From Streptomyces sp. WM6386 (GTDB taxonomy: Bacteria; Actinomycetota; Actinomycetes; Streptomycetales; Streptomycetaceae): a stretch of DNA of 64,000 bases. The DNA lies in the NCBI RefSeq assembly GCF_000972385.1, contig NZ_JXTE01000035.1, positions 21,747 through 85,746 on the forward strand, written 5' to 3'. Both the position numbers and the translations under genes were made by a program. Positions within the stretch are counted from its first letter, which is position 1. Every line of letters begins with the position of its first letter. Shown here piece after piece: positions 49,260 through 58,564 of the stretch. The notes beneath the pieces were generated by a model. That model saw only the letters and a list, made by a program, of their open reading frames with translations, ran no database searches and was not told the origin of the DNA.

Positions 49260-52076
49260 TTGTCCCCGACCAGCGAGACCGCAAAAGGCGGCCGCCGACT
49301 CGTCATCGTCGAGTCGCCTGCCAAGGCGAAGACGATCAAGGGCTATCTCGGCCCTGGTTACGTCGTCGAGGCGAGCGTCGGGCACATCCGCGACCTCCCC
49401 AACGGTGCCGCGGAGGTGCCGGAGCAGTACACCGGCGAGGTCCGCCGGCTCGGCGTGGACGTCGAGCACGACTTCGAGCCGATCTATGTCGTCAACGCCG
49501 ACAAGAAGGCTCAGGTCAAGAAGCTCAAGGATCTGCTGAAGGACTCCGACGAGCTCTTCCTCGCCACCGATGAGGACCGCGAGGGCGAGGCCATCGCGTG
49601 GCACCTCCAGGAAGTGCTCAAGCCGAAGGTCCCCGTCAAGCGGATGGTCTTCCACGAGATCACCAAGGCCGCGATCCAGGCCGCCGTGGCCAACCCGCGC
49701 GAGCTCAACCAGAAGCTGGTCGACGCCCAGGAGACCCGCCGTATCCTCGACCGTCTCTACGGCTACGAGGTCTCGCCGGTCCTGTGGAAGAAGGTCATGC
49801 CCCGTTTGTCGGCGGGCCGTGTCCAGTCCGTCGCCACCCGGCTCGTGGTGGAGCGGGAACGCGAGCGCATCGCGTTCCGGTCCGCCGAGTACTGGGACCT
49901 GACGGGCACCTTCGCGACCGGCCGCGCGGGCGACTCCAGCGACCCGTCGACCCTCGTCGCCCGCCTCCAGAGCGTCGACGGCAAGCGCGTCGCCCAGGGC
50001 CGTGATTTCGACTCCCTGGGACAGCTCAAGGGCGCCAACACGCTCCACCTCGACGAGGCCAACGCCCGCGCGCTGGCCGCCGCCCTGGATCAGACACAGT
50101 TCGCCGTGCGGTCCGTCGAGTCCAAGCCCTACCGCCGCTCGCCGTACGCCCCGTTCCGTACGACGACGCTCCAGCAGGAAGCTTCGAGGAAGCTCGGCTT
50201 CGGAGCGAAGGCGACCATGCAGGTCGCGCAGAAGCTGTACGAGAACGGCTTCATCACCTATATGCGTACGGACTCCACGACGCTCAGCGACACCGCTGTC
50301 ACCGCGGCCCGTGCGCAGGTCACCCAGCTGTACGGCGCCGACTACCTGCCCTCGGCCCCGCGAACGTACGCCGGAAAGGTCAAGAACGCGCAGGAGGCGC
50401 ACGAGGCGATCCGCCCCTCGGGTGATCGTTTCCGCACGCCTGCCGAGACCGGACTGACCGGCGACCAGTTCAAGCTCTACGAGCTGATCTGGAAGCGGAC
50501 CGTCGCCTCCCAGATGAAGGACGCGGTCGGCAACTCCGTGACCGTGAAGATCGCCGGCGCCGCCGCCGACGGCCGGGACGTCGAGTTCAGCGCCTCCGGC
50601 AAGACGATCACCTTCCACGGCTTCATGAAGGCGTACGTCGAGGGTGCGGACGACCCGAACGCCGAGCTGGACGACCGCGAGCGCCGGCTGCCCCAGGTCA
50701 GCGAGGGCGACCGGCTCAGCGCCGAGGAGATCACGGTCGACGGGCACGCCACCAAGCCCCCGGCCCGCTACACCGAGGCCAGCCTGGTCAAGGAGCTCGA
50801 AGAGCGCGAGATCGGCCGTCCGTCGACGTACGCCTCGATCATCGGCACGATCCTCGACCGCGGCTATGTCTTCAAGAAGGGCACGGCACTCGTCCCGTCC
50901 TTCCTGTCCTTCGCCGTGGTCAACCTCCTGGAGAAGCACTTCGGGCGGCTCGTCGACTACGACTTCACCGCCAAGATGGAGGACGACCTCGACCGCATCG
51001 CGCGGGGCGAGGCCCAGTCCGTGCCGTGGCTCAAGCGGTTCTACTTCGGCGAAGGCACCGAAGGCGGCGCGGCGGTCGCCGGTAACGGTGACGGGGATCA
51101 CCTCGGCGGCCTCAAGGAGCTCGTGACCGACCTGGGCGCGATCGACGCGCGCGAGGTGTCGTCGTTCCCGGTGGGCGACGGCATCGTGCTGCGGGTCGGC
51201 CGCTACGGCCCGTACATCGAGCGCGGCGAGAAGGACTCCGAGGGGCACCAGCGCGCGGACGTGCCGGAGGACCTCGCCCCGGACGAGCTGTCCATCGAGC
51301 TCGCGGAGGAACTGCTCGCCAAGCCGAGCGGTGACTTCGAGCTCGGCGCCGACCCGGAGTCGGGCCACCAGATCATCGCGCGGGACGGCCGCTACGGCCC
51401 GTACGTCACCGAGGTGCTCCCCGAGGGCACCCCGAAGACCGGCAAGAACGCCGTGAAGCCGCGTACGGCCTCGCTGTTCAAGTCGATGTCGCTGGACACG
51501 GTGACCCTCGCGGACGCCCTCAAGCTGATGTCGCTGCCGCGTGTCGTCGGCAAGGACGCCGAGGGCGTGGAGATCACCGCGCAGAACGGCCGCTACGGCC
51601 CGTACCTGAAGAAGGGCACGGACTCACGGTCTCTCACCGCCGAGGACCAGCTCTTCACGATCACCCTCGAAGAGGCGCTGGCGATCTACGCCCAGCCCAA
51701 GCAGCGGGGCCGGGCCGCCGCCAAGCCGCCGCTGAAGGAGCTGGGCGCGGACCCCGTCAGCGAGAAGCCGGTCGTGGTCAAGGACGGCCGTTTCGGGCCG
51801 TATGTGACCGACGGGGAGACCAACGCGACCCTGCGCTCCGGCGACAGCGTCGAGGACATCACCCCGGAGCGCGGCTTCGAACTGCTCGCCGAGAAGCGCG
51901 CGAAGGCTCCCGCCAAGAAGACGGCGAAGAAGGCGCCCGCGAAGAAGGCCCCGGCCAAGAAGGCGACGGCCGCCAAGACCGCGGCCAAGAAGACGACCAC
52001 GACCGCCAAGAAGACGACGGCGAAGAAGACCACCACCAAGAAGGCGGCGGCCTCGAAGACCGCGTCGGAAGACTGA
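49260..52076 (+). CDS. topA: DNA topoisomerase I
   Basis: A 938-residue type IA topoisomerase that relaxes negative supercoils. The Toprim domain has LVIVESPAKAKTIKGYLG and ATDEDREGEAIAWHL (D-x-D-x-E). The active-site Tyr is Tyr334 in FITYMRTDS. The C-terminal half has repeated GRYGPY motifs of the actinobacterial TopA C-terminal domains; zinc fingers are absent. The final ~55 residues are a Lys/Ala/Thr tail (KKTAKKAPAKKAPAKKATAA) known in Streptomyces to raise processivity. The TTG at 49260 is chosen from the conserved family start, with GGAGAGAAGAG upstream. TTGACA at 49150-49155 may be a promoter -35. Confidence 0.97.
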   Translation: MSPTSETAKGGRRLVIVESPAKAKTIKGYLGPGYVVEASVGHIRDLPNGAAEVPEQYTGEVRRLGVDVEHDFEPIYVVNADKKAQVKKLKDLLKDSDELFLATDEDREGEAIAWHLQEVLKPKVPVKRMVFHEITKAAIQAAVANPRELNQKLVDAQETRRILDRLYGYEVSPVLWKKVMPRLSAGRVQSVATRLVVERERERIAFRSAEYWDLTGTFATGRAGDSSDPSTLVARLQSVDGKRVAQGRDFDSLGQLKGANTLHLDEANARALAAALDQTQFAVRSVESKPYRRSPYAPFRTTTLQQEASRKLGFGAKATMQVAQKLYENGFITYMRTDSTTLSDTAVTAARAQVTQLYGADYLPSAPRTYAGKVKNAQEAHEAIRPSGDRFRTPAETGLTGDQFKLYELIWKRTVASQMKDAVGNSVTVKIAGAAADGRDVEFSASGKTITFHGFMKAYVEGADDPNAELDDRERRLPQVSEGDRLSAEEITVDGHATKPPARYTEASLVKELEEREIGRPSTYASIIGTILDRGYVFKKGTALVPSFLSFAVVNLLEKHFGRLVDYDFTAKMEDDLDRIARGEAQSVPWLKRFYFGEGTEGGAAVAGNGDGDHLGGLKELVTDLGAIDAREVSSFPVGDGIVLRVGRYGPYIERGEKDSEGHQRADVPEDLAPDELSIELAEELLAKPSGDFELGADPESGHQIIARDGRYGPYVTEVLPEGTPKTGKNAVKPRTASLFKSMSLDTVTLADALKLMSLPRVVGKDAEGVEITAQNGRYGPYLKKGTDSRSLTAEDQLFTITLEEALAIYAQPKQRGRAAAKPPLKELGADPVSEKPVVVKDGRFGPYVTDGETNATLRSGDSVEDITPERGFELLAEKRAKAPAKKTAKKAPAKKAPAKKATAAKTAAKKTTTTAKKTTAKKTTTKKAAASKTASED

Positions 52077-52114
52077 GTTGCGCCGCGGACCTTCACCTCG
52101 GGTTCGCAAAACGA

Positions 52115-52145
52115 ACGCCCCGGCATCGGTTTGGTGTCGGGGCGT
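52115..52145 (+). terminator. Terminator of topA
   Basis: ACGCCCCG (52115-52122) and CGGGGCGT (52138-52145) form the base of a hairpin, extended inward by CA/TG pairs across one mismatch. It stands 38 bases after the topA stop and before the promoter of tmk. Confidence 0.7.
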
Positions 52146-52200
52146 GCGCACGTTCGGACGGGCGCCGCAGGCTGTCGGTGCTGCCCGATAGGCTGAAAGC

Positions 52201-55200
52201 ATGACGCGAGCCGAGCAGCCAACGGCCCACCACCCGGCCCCCGACGACGCCCTTGCCGCGGACTCCCGCGAGCGCGCCGTCCGCGCCCTGTTGCGCCGAC
52301 CGCAGCTCAGGAGGCTGTGGAGCGCGCAGCTGGTGGGGGGTGTCGGCGACGTACTCGCCCTCCTGGTGCTGGTCGTCCTGGCCCTCCAGGCGGCGATCGC
52401 CGAGGGGTCCTTCGGCGGCGGCTACCGGGGCGTGGCGTTCGCAGTGGCGACCGTCTTCGGGGTGCGCATTCTGGCCACGCTGCTCTTCGGGGCGGTGCTT
52501 CTCGGCCCGTTGACGTCGCTCACGTCGCCGGAGGGGCCGCTCGGCCGCCGCTGGACGATGGTCGGCGCGGACGCCGTGCGCACGCTGGCGCTGATCGTCG
52601 CGCCCCTGTGGATCGACTGGACGCCGGACAACGCACTGGCGGTCCTCCTGGTGACCGCCTTCGTGACCGGAGTCGCCGAGCGCTTCTGGACGGTGTGCCG
52701 CGAGAGCGCGGCGCCCGCCCTGCTGCCGGCCCCGCCGCCGGAGGGCGCGACCGTACGGCCGCTGCCGGACCACATGGACGCGCTGCGCCGCCTGTCGCTG
52801 CGTACGGGCTTCGTGGCGATCCCGCTCGCCGCCGCCGCACTTGTCGCGGCCTCGCTGGTCAACAACCTGCTGGGCGCCGGGATCGACTGGTTCGCCCAGC
52901 ATCAGGCGGCCCTCGCCTCGTATGTCGCGGCCGGACTGTTCGCCGCGTCCCTGTCCGTGCTGACCTTCCTGGAACTGCCCGACACCCGCACTCCACGCGC
53001 GCGTTCCCCGCTGGAGGGCATGCGCCGCCCCAAGACGGGCACCGGCGTCGACAAGGGCCGCACCGGCGTGCTGCCGCTGCTGGTGCTGGCCTCCGCGGCC
53101 GTCGCCGGGGCGATCGCCGCCGCCGTCGCCGTGTCCGTGCTGCACGCCAAGGACCTGGGCGGCGGCCCGGTGACGTACGGCCTGCTGGTCCTGGCGCTGA
53201 CCGGCGGGGTCGTCGTCGGCATCCGTACGGCCCCCAAGGTGCTGGTCTCGCTCTCGCGCCGCCGCCTGCTCGCGCTGGCGATCGCCTTCACCGGCGTCGC
53301 GCTGCTCGCCGCCGGCCTCGTCCCGGACGTCACCACCGTCGTCCTGATCGTCGCGCTGGCCGGTGCCGGCGCGGGCGTGGCCGCCAACACCGGGCACACG
53401 CTCCTCGACCAGGAGGCCGAGGACTACCGGCGCGGGCGCACGACCGAGCATCTGCACGCGGTCGTACGGGTCTTCGTGGCGCTCGGCGCGGTGATCGCCC
53501 CGCTGGTCGCCGCGCTGATCGGGCCGCACCGGCTGGAGAGCGGCAAGTTCGTGTTCGCGCACGGCGGCGCGGCGTTCACGCTGATGCTGATCGGCGCACT
53601 GCTGCTGCCGGTGGCCGCGCTGGTGCTCGCCAAGGTCGACGACCGTTCCGGTGTGCCGCTGCGGCACGATCTGCGGGACGCGCTGCTGGGCGGCGACGAC
53701 CCGGTGACGGCGCCTGCGTCCGCTGGTTTCTTCATCGCCCTGGAGGGCGGCGACGGGGCCGGCAAGTCCACCCAGGCCGAGGCGCTCGCCGAGTGGATAA
53801 GGGCCAAGGGCCACGAGGTCGTGGTGACGCGCGAGCCGGGGGCGACGCCGGTCGGCAAGCGGCTGCGGTCGATCCTGCTCGACGTGTCCAGCGCCGGGCT
53901 CTCGCACCGCGCGGAGGCCCTGCTGTACGCGGCCGACCGCGCGGAGCACGTGGACACCGTGGTGCGTCCCGCGCTGGAGCGGGGCGCGGTCGTGATCTCG
54001 GACCGGTACGTCGACTCGTCCGTCGCCTACCAGGGGGCGGGCCGCGACCTGTCGCCGACGGAGATCGCCCGCATCAACCGCTGGGCGACCAACGGACTGG
54101 TGCCGAATCTGACCGTGCTCCTCGACGTGTCCCCGGAGATCGCCCGCGAGCGGTTCACCGAGGCGCCGGACCGGCTGGAGTCGGAGCCGGCGGAGTTCCA
54201 CGCGCGCGTGCGGTCCGGGTTCCTGACGCTGGCCGCCGCCGACCCCGGGCGCTATCTCGTCGTCGACGCGGGCCAGGAGCCCGAGGCTGTCACGACCGTC
54301 GTACGCCACCGGCTCGATCAGCTCCTGCCGCTCTCCGAGCAGGAGATCCGCGAGCAGGAGGAGGCCCGGCGCAAGGCCGAGGAGGAAGCGCGCCGCAAGG
54401 CCGAGGAAGAGGCCGCGCGCAAGGCCGAGGAGGAGCGCCTGGAGCGCGAGCGCCAGGAGCAGCTGGAGCGGCTGCGCGCCGAGGAGGAGGAGCGCAAGCG
54501 GCGCGAGCTGGAGGAGGCGCAGCGCCGCGAGGCCGAGCGGCAGGCGGAGGAGGCCCGGCTGCGGGCCGAGGAAGCGCGCAGGCGTGCCGAGGAGGAGCGG
54601 GTTCGGCTCCTCGCCGAGGAGAAGGCGCGGGCCGAGGAGGAAGCGCGGCGCAAGGTCGAGGAGGACCGGCGTCGCAAGCAGGCCGAGGAAGAGGCGCGGC
54701 TGCGGGCCGAGGCCGAGGCGCGGCGTGTGGAGAAGCAGCGCAAGGCCGAGGAGGCGCTGCTGCGGGCCGAGGAGGCGCGACGGCTCGCCGAGCAGGCCGC
54801 GGCCGCCGCGGAGGCGGGACCGAAGAAGCCGGCACCGCCCGCGGTCGTCCCTCCGGAGGCGGCGACCGTGCCCACGCCGGTGGTGACGCCGACGAACGCG
54901 TCGGGTGGACCGGTGGAGGAGACGGCCGTGCTGCGGCCGGTGCGGGACGACAAGGCCGAAGGGGCCGCCGACAACGAGGTGACGGCCGAGCTGCCCAAGC
55001 CGCCGGCCGGGGCCGCGGACGAGACGGCCGTGCTGCCTCCCGTCGTGCCGGGTGCGGCCGACGAGACGGCTGTGCTGCCGCCGGTGGTGCCGGGTGCGGC
55101 CGATGAGACGGCTGTGCTGCCGCCGGTGGTGCCGGGTGCCGCGGACGAGACCGCCGTGCTGCCGCCGGTGCCGGGTGAGGCTCCTGCGGATCGGGTGCCG

Positions 55201-55431
55201 CCGGGGTACTTCCGGGAGGACCAGGCGGGGTCGGACGGGACCGAGGACCGTACGCGGGAGATGCCTCAGGTCGACGAGACGGGGGCGCCCCGGCGGCGGC
55301 CCCGGTCGGACTGGGCCGAGGAGACACCGCTGGACGACCTGCCGTCGCTGGCGGACGAGCTGCTGGGCCCGCGTGACGGTGATGACTTCGGCGACGAGCG
55401 TGGGCGCCGGGGCCGGGGACGCCGGGGCTGA
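52201..55431 (+). CDS. tmk: MFS-type transporter fused to thymidylate kinase
   Basis: A 1076-residue fusion. Residues 1-490 form an MFS-like membrane part with about 12 hydrophobic segments. The dTMP kinase domain follows from ~508: P-loop LEGGDGAGKSTQAEALAEWI near 516, TREPGATPVGKRL, DRYVDSSVAYQGAGR. It makes dTDP for DNA synthesis. From ~720 to 870 comes a long charged coiled coil (EEARRKAEEEARRKAEEEAA), then a disordered tail with four 14-residue repeats. TAGGCT at 52189-52194 lies six bases before the ATG, indicating a leaderless message. The fusion is normal for Streptomyces and ties the enzyme to the membrane, for unknown reasons. Confidence 0.95.
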   Translation: MTRAEQPTAHHPAPDDALAADSRERAVRALLRRPQLRRLWSAQLVGGVGDVLALLVLVVLALQAAIAEGSFGGGYRGVAFAVATVFGVRILATLLFGAVLLGPLTSLTSPEGPLGRRWTMVGADAVRTLALIVAPLWIDWTPDNALAVLLVTAFVTGVAERFWTVCRESAAPALLPAPPPEGATVRPLPDHMDALRRLSLRTGFVAIPLAAAALVAASLVNNLLGAGIDWFAQHQAALASYVAAGLFAASLSVLTFLELPDTRTPRARSPLEGMRRPKTGTGVDKGRTGVLPLLVLASAAVAGAIAAAVAVSVLHAKDLGGGPVTYGLLVLALTGGVVVGIRTAPKVLVSLSRRRLLALAIAFTGVALLAAGLVPDVTTVVLIVALAGAGAGVAANTGHTLLDQEAEDYRRGRTTEHLHAVVRVFVALGAVIAPLVAALIGPHRLESGKFVFAHGGAAFTLMLIGALLLPVAALVLAKVDDRSGVPLRHDLRDALLGGDDPVTAPASAGFFIALEGGDGAGKSTQAEALAEWIRAKGHEVVVTREPGATPVGKRLRSILLDVSSAGLSHRAEALLYAADRAEHVDTVVRPALERGAVVISDRYVDSSVAYQGAGRDLSPTEIARINRWATNGLVPNLTVLLDVSPEIARERFTEAPDRLESEPAEFHARVRSGFLTLAAADPGRYLVVDAGQEPEAVTTVVRHRLDQLLPLSEQEIREQEEARRKAEEEARRKAEEEAARKAEEERLERERQEQLERLRAEEEERKRRELEEAQRREAERQAEEARLRAEEARRRAEEERVRLLAEEKARAEEEARRKVEEDRRRKQAEEEARLRAEAEARRVEKQRKAEEALLRAEEARRLAEQAAAAAEAGPKKPAPPAVVPPEAATVPTPVVTPTNASGGPVEETAVLRPVRDDKAEGAADNEVTAELPKPPAGAADETAVLPPVVPGAADETAVLPPVVPGAADETAVLPPVVPGAADETAVLPPVPGEAPADRVPPGYFREDQAGSDGTEDRTREMPQVDETGAPRRRPRSDWAEETPLDDLPSLADELLGPRDGDDFGDERGRRGRGRRG
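55009..55170 (+). repeat. In-frame 42-bp tandem repeat in tmk
   Basis: Four units at 55009, 55051, 55093 and 55135 encode GAADETAVLPPVVP, the last one shortened by a Val-Pro step. Units two and three are nearly identical in DNA, which points to recent duplication. An ETAVLRP motif about 34 codons before the first unit and a TAELPKP motif about 14 codons before it look like diverged earlier copies. Confidence 0.9.
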
Positions 55432-55528
55432 GGCAGGTCCCTCGGTTCCCTGACGGAGCCCTGTTGTCAGTGCCGGCCCGCACAATGGAGCCAGCACCCC
55501 CGACCGTGACGAAAGGGCGGCACCACCC

Positions 55529-56734
55529 ATGACCGTCTGGGACGACCTCGTCGGCCAGGAGAAGGTGAGCGAGCAGCTCGGAGCCGCCGCTCGGGACGCC
55601 GACGCGCTCGTCACCGCGGCCACCACCGGCACCCCGCCGCCCGAGGCGTCGAAGATGACCCACGCCTGGTTGTTCACGGGCCCGCCCGGGGCCGGCCGGA
55701 CGCAGACCGCGCGGGCCTTCGCCGCCGCCCTGCAGTGCGTGAGCCCCGACCGCGCGCTCGGCGGAATCCCCGGGTGCGGGTTCTGCGACGGATGTCATAC
55801 GGCACTCATCGGCACGCACGCGGACGTCACCACCGTCGCCGCCGTCGGCACGCAGATCCTCGCCGACGACATGAGGGACACCGTCCGCAAGTCGTACACC
55901 TCTCCGGCGACCGGCCGCTGGCAGGTGATCCTCGTCGAGGACGCCGAGCGGCTGAACGAGAAGTCGGCCAACGCGGTGCTGAAGGCCGTCGAGGAGCCCG
56001 CCCCCCGTACTGTCTGGCTGCTGTGCGCCCCGTCCGTCGAGGACGTCCTGCCCACCATCCGCTCCCGCTGCCGGCACCTCAATCTGCGCACGCCCTCCGT
56101 CGACGCGGTCGCCGACCTTCTCGTACGACGGGAAGGCATCGAGCCCGCCGTGGCCGCGGCCGTCGCACGGGCCACGCAGGGGCATGTCGACCGGGCCCGG
56201 CGGCTGGCCACCGACCCCGCCGCGCGCGAGCGCAGGGCCGCCGTCCTCAGGCTGCCGCTGCGCGTCGAGGACATCGGCGGCTGCCTCAGGGCCGCCCAGG
56301 AGCTCGTGGACGCGGCCGCCGAGGACGCCAAGCTGCTCGCCGAGGAGATGGACAACAAGGAGACCGAGGAGCTGAAGACGGCCATGGGCGCATCCCAGGG
56401 CGGTCGTATGCCGCGCGGTACGGCGGGGGTGATGAAGGACCTGGAGGACAAGCAGAAGCGGCGCCGGACCCGTACCCAGCGCGACAGCCTCGACCTCGCC
56501 CTGACCGACCTCACCGGCTTCTACCGCGACGTCCTCGCCCTCCAGCTCGGCTCCCGGGTGGCGATCGCCAACGGGGACGCCGAGGAGGCTCTGGAGCGCC
56601 TGGCCCGCGGCAACACCCCGGAGTCGACGCTGCGCCGCATCGAGGCGATCGCCGCCTGCCGGGACGCCCTCGACCGCAATGTGGCGCCGCTGCTCGCCGT
56701 GGAGGCGATGACGATGGCGCTCAGAGCGGGCTGA
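55529..56734 (+). CDS. holB: DNA polymerase III subunit delta'
   Basis: A 401-residue clamp-loader ATPase. Walker A is TGPPGAGRTQTARAFAAAL, with Arg in place of the usual Lys, so nucleotide binding may be lost, as is usual for delta'. A zinc module lies between (CGFCDGCHTALIGTHAD). VILVEDAERLNEKSANAVLK is the Walker B region, and the sensor I/SRC region reads TIRSRCRHL. A C-terminal helical domain follows. AAAGGGCGG precedes the ATG. It lies directly after tmk, as in many bacteria. Confidence 0.94.
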   Translation: MTVWDDLVGQEKVSEQLGAAARDADALVTAATTGTPPPEASKMTHAWLFTGPPGAGRTQTARAFAAALQCVSPDRALGGIPGCGFCDGCHTALIGTHADVTTVAAVGTQILADDMRDTVRKSYTSPATGRWQVILVEDAERLNEKSANAVLKAVEEPAPRTVWLLCAPSVEDVLPTIRSRCRHLNLRTPSVDAVADLLVRREGIEPAVAAAVARATQGHVDRARRLATDPAARERRAAVLRLPLRVEDIGGCLRAAQELVDAAAEDAKLLAEEMDNKETEELKTAMGASQGGRMPRGTAGVMKDLEDKQKRRRTRTQRDSLDLALTDLTGFYRDVLALQLGSRVAIANGDAEEALERLARGNTPESTLRRIEAIAACRDALDRNVAPLLAVEAMTMALRAG

Positions 56735-56855
56735 GGCACCGCCCCTCGGAGCCTCGGTACCTTTCACGATCAACAGTAGGTTGACCAGGTCCCTCGTACG
56801 AGCCGCAAGGTGTACGGAAGGCAACTGACAGGCTGCGCAGAGTTACTCTCGGTTG

Positions 56856-58457
56856 ATGCACATCAGGCGCAGTCTCCGCCCCCCGGCACACCCGATCGCC
56901 CCGCCGCCTCACCGGCGTTCGCGCACCGGCGGTGCCATTCTCGCCGTTGCCGCGCTGGTCGTGTCCGCCTGCTCCGCGGGGAGCGGGTCCGCCGGCTCGG
57001 CCGCGGAGGCGGCGGCGCTGGCCGCGCTGCCGAAGGCCACGCCGGCCGCTCTGTCGCCGTACTACGGACAGAAGCTGAGCTGGCGCAGCTGCGGAGTGCC
57101 CGGTTTCCAGTGCGCCACGATGAAGGCACCGCTCGACTACGACAAGCCGGACGACGGTGACGTCCGCCTCGCTGTCTCCCGCAAGAAGGCGACCGGCACC
57201 GGCAAGGCGCTGGGCTCGCTGCTGGTGAACCCGGGCGGGCCGGGCGGCTCGGCGATCGGCTACCTCCAGGCCTACGCCGGGATCGGCTACCCCGCCGAGG
57301 TCCGTGCCCGGTACGACATGGTCGCGGTCGACCCGCGCGGCGTCGCCCGCAGCGAGCCCGTGGAGTGCCTGGACGGGCGCGACATGGACGCGTACACGCA
57401 GACCGACACGACACCCGATGACGAGGAGGAGACCGAGGAACTCGTCGCCGCGTTCCAGAAGTTCGCGGAGGGGTGCGGTGCCGACTCGCCCGAGCTGTTG
57501 CGGCATGTGTCCACCGTCGAGGCGGCGCGGGACATGGACATCCTGCGGGCGGCGCTGGGCGACGAGAAGCTGACGTACGTCGGGGCGTCGTACGGAACGT
57601 TCCTCGGGGCGACGTACGCGGGCCTCTTCCCGGACCGGGTCGGCCGACTGGTCCTGGACGGCGCGATGGACCCGTCCCTGTCCGCGCGGCGCACGAACCT
57701 CGACCAGACGGCGGGGTTCGAGACGGCGTTCCAGTCGTTCGCGCGGGACTGTGTGCAGCAGTCGGACTGTCCGCTGGGCACGAAGGCGGGCGAGGTCGGC
57801 AGCAACCTCAAGGCGTTCTTCGAGAAGCTCGACGCCCGGCCGATCCCCACGGGCGACGTGGACGGCCGCAAACTCGGCGAGTCCCTCGCCACCACCGGGG
57901 TCATCGCGGCGATGTACGACGAGGGCGCCTGGGCGCAGCTGCGCGAGGCGCTGACCTCGGCGATGAAGGAGAACGACGGCGCGGGACTGCTGGTCCTCTC
58001 CGACAGCTACTACGAGCGGGACGCCGATGCCCGCTACTCGAACCTGATGTTCGCCAACGCGGCGGTGAACTGCCTGGACCTCCCCGCGGCGTTCAGCTCT
58101 GCGGACCAGGTGCGGGACGCGCTGCCGGAGTTCGAGAAGGCGTCCCCCGTCTTCGGCGAGGGCCTGGCATGGGCCTCGCTGAACTGCACGTACTGGCCGG
58201 TGGGGGCGACGGGTGAGCCGCATCGCATCACCGCGAAGGGCGCCGCCCCGATCGTGGTCGTCGGCACCACCCGCGACCCGGCCACCCCGTACCGCTGGGC
58301 CCGCGCCCTGGCCGCCCAGCTCTCTTCCGCCCGCCTCCTCACCTACGAGGGCGACGGTCACACCGCCTACGGTCGCGGCAGCGCCTGCATCGACTCCACC
58401 ATCGACGCGTACCTCCTCCGGGGAACCCCGCCGACGAGGGGGAAGCGCTGCTCGTAG
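56856..58457 (+). CDS. Secreted alpha/beta hydrolase, tripeptidyl aminopeptidase family (S33)
   Basis: A 533-residue exported hydrolase. The signal peptide (GAILAVAALVVSAC) ends in a lipobox-like VSAC, so it may be lipid-anchored. The oxyanion loop is VNPGGPGGS, VAVDPRGVARS follows, and the nucleophile is Ser in VGASYGTFLGATYA. The C-terminal TAP-like domain has VVGTTRDPATPYRWA (acid) and GDGHTAYG (base His). The family removes tripeptides from proteins outside the cell. The ATG at 56856 is used; a TTG directly before it is possible. No clear ribosome site is visible. Confidence 0.92.
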   Translation: MHIRRSLRPPAHPIAPPPHRRSRTGGAILAVAALVVSACSAGSGSAGSAAEAAALAALPKATPAALSPYYGQKLSWRSCGVPGFQCATMKAPLDYDKPDDGDVRLAVSRKKATGTGKALGSLLVNPGGPGGSAIGYLQAYAGIGYPAEVRARYDMVAVDPRGVARSEPVECLDGRDMDAYTQTDTTPDDEEETEELVAAFQKFAEGCGADSPELLRHVSTVEAARDMDILRAALGDEKLTYVGASYGTFLGATYAGLFPDRVGRLVLDGAMDPSLSARRTNLDQTAGFETAFQSFARDCVQQSDCPLGTKAGEVGSNLKAFFEKLDARPIPTGDVDGRKLGESLATTGVIAAMYDEGAWAQLREALTSAMKENDGAGLLVLSDSYYERDADARYSNLMFANAAVNCLDLPAAFSSADQVRDALPEFEKASPVFGEGLAWASLNCTYWPVGATGEPHRITAKGAAPIVVVGTTRDPATPYRWARALAAQLSSARLLTYEGDGHTAYGRGSACIDSTIDAYLLRGTPPTRGKRCS

Positions 58458-58465
58458 CCGCCTCG

Positions 58466-58497
58466 ACCGGCCCCGGAATGCCCCCTCTGGGGCCGGT
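58466..58497 (+). terminator. Terminator of the peptidase gene
   Basis: ACCGGCCCC (58466-58474) and GGGGCCGGT (58489-58497) pair perfectly with a 14-base loop, nine bases after the stop codon. It separates the gene from the tRNA-Thr promoter. Confidence 0.8.
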
Positions 58498-58564
58498 ACG
58501 GAGCACCCTCCGAAACTGTGTAGACTTACCGGCGTTGCTGATCGCACCATGGTGCGGACGGCGC

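Noticed and set aside
46290..51368. A 1692-codon open frame on the minus strand under the kinase and topA genes
   Set aside because: It is a by-product of G/C at third positions in the genes on the other strand. It has no family motifs and spans several unrelated genes. The same applies to the 1194-codon frame under tmk (52093-55677).
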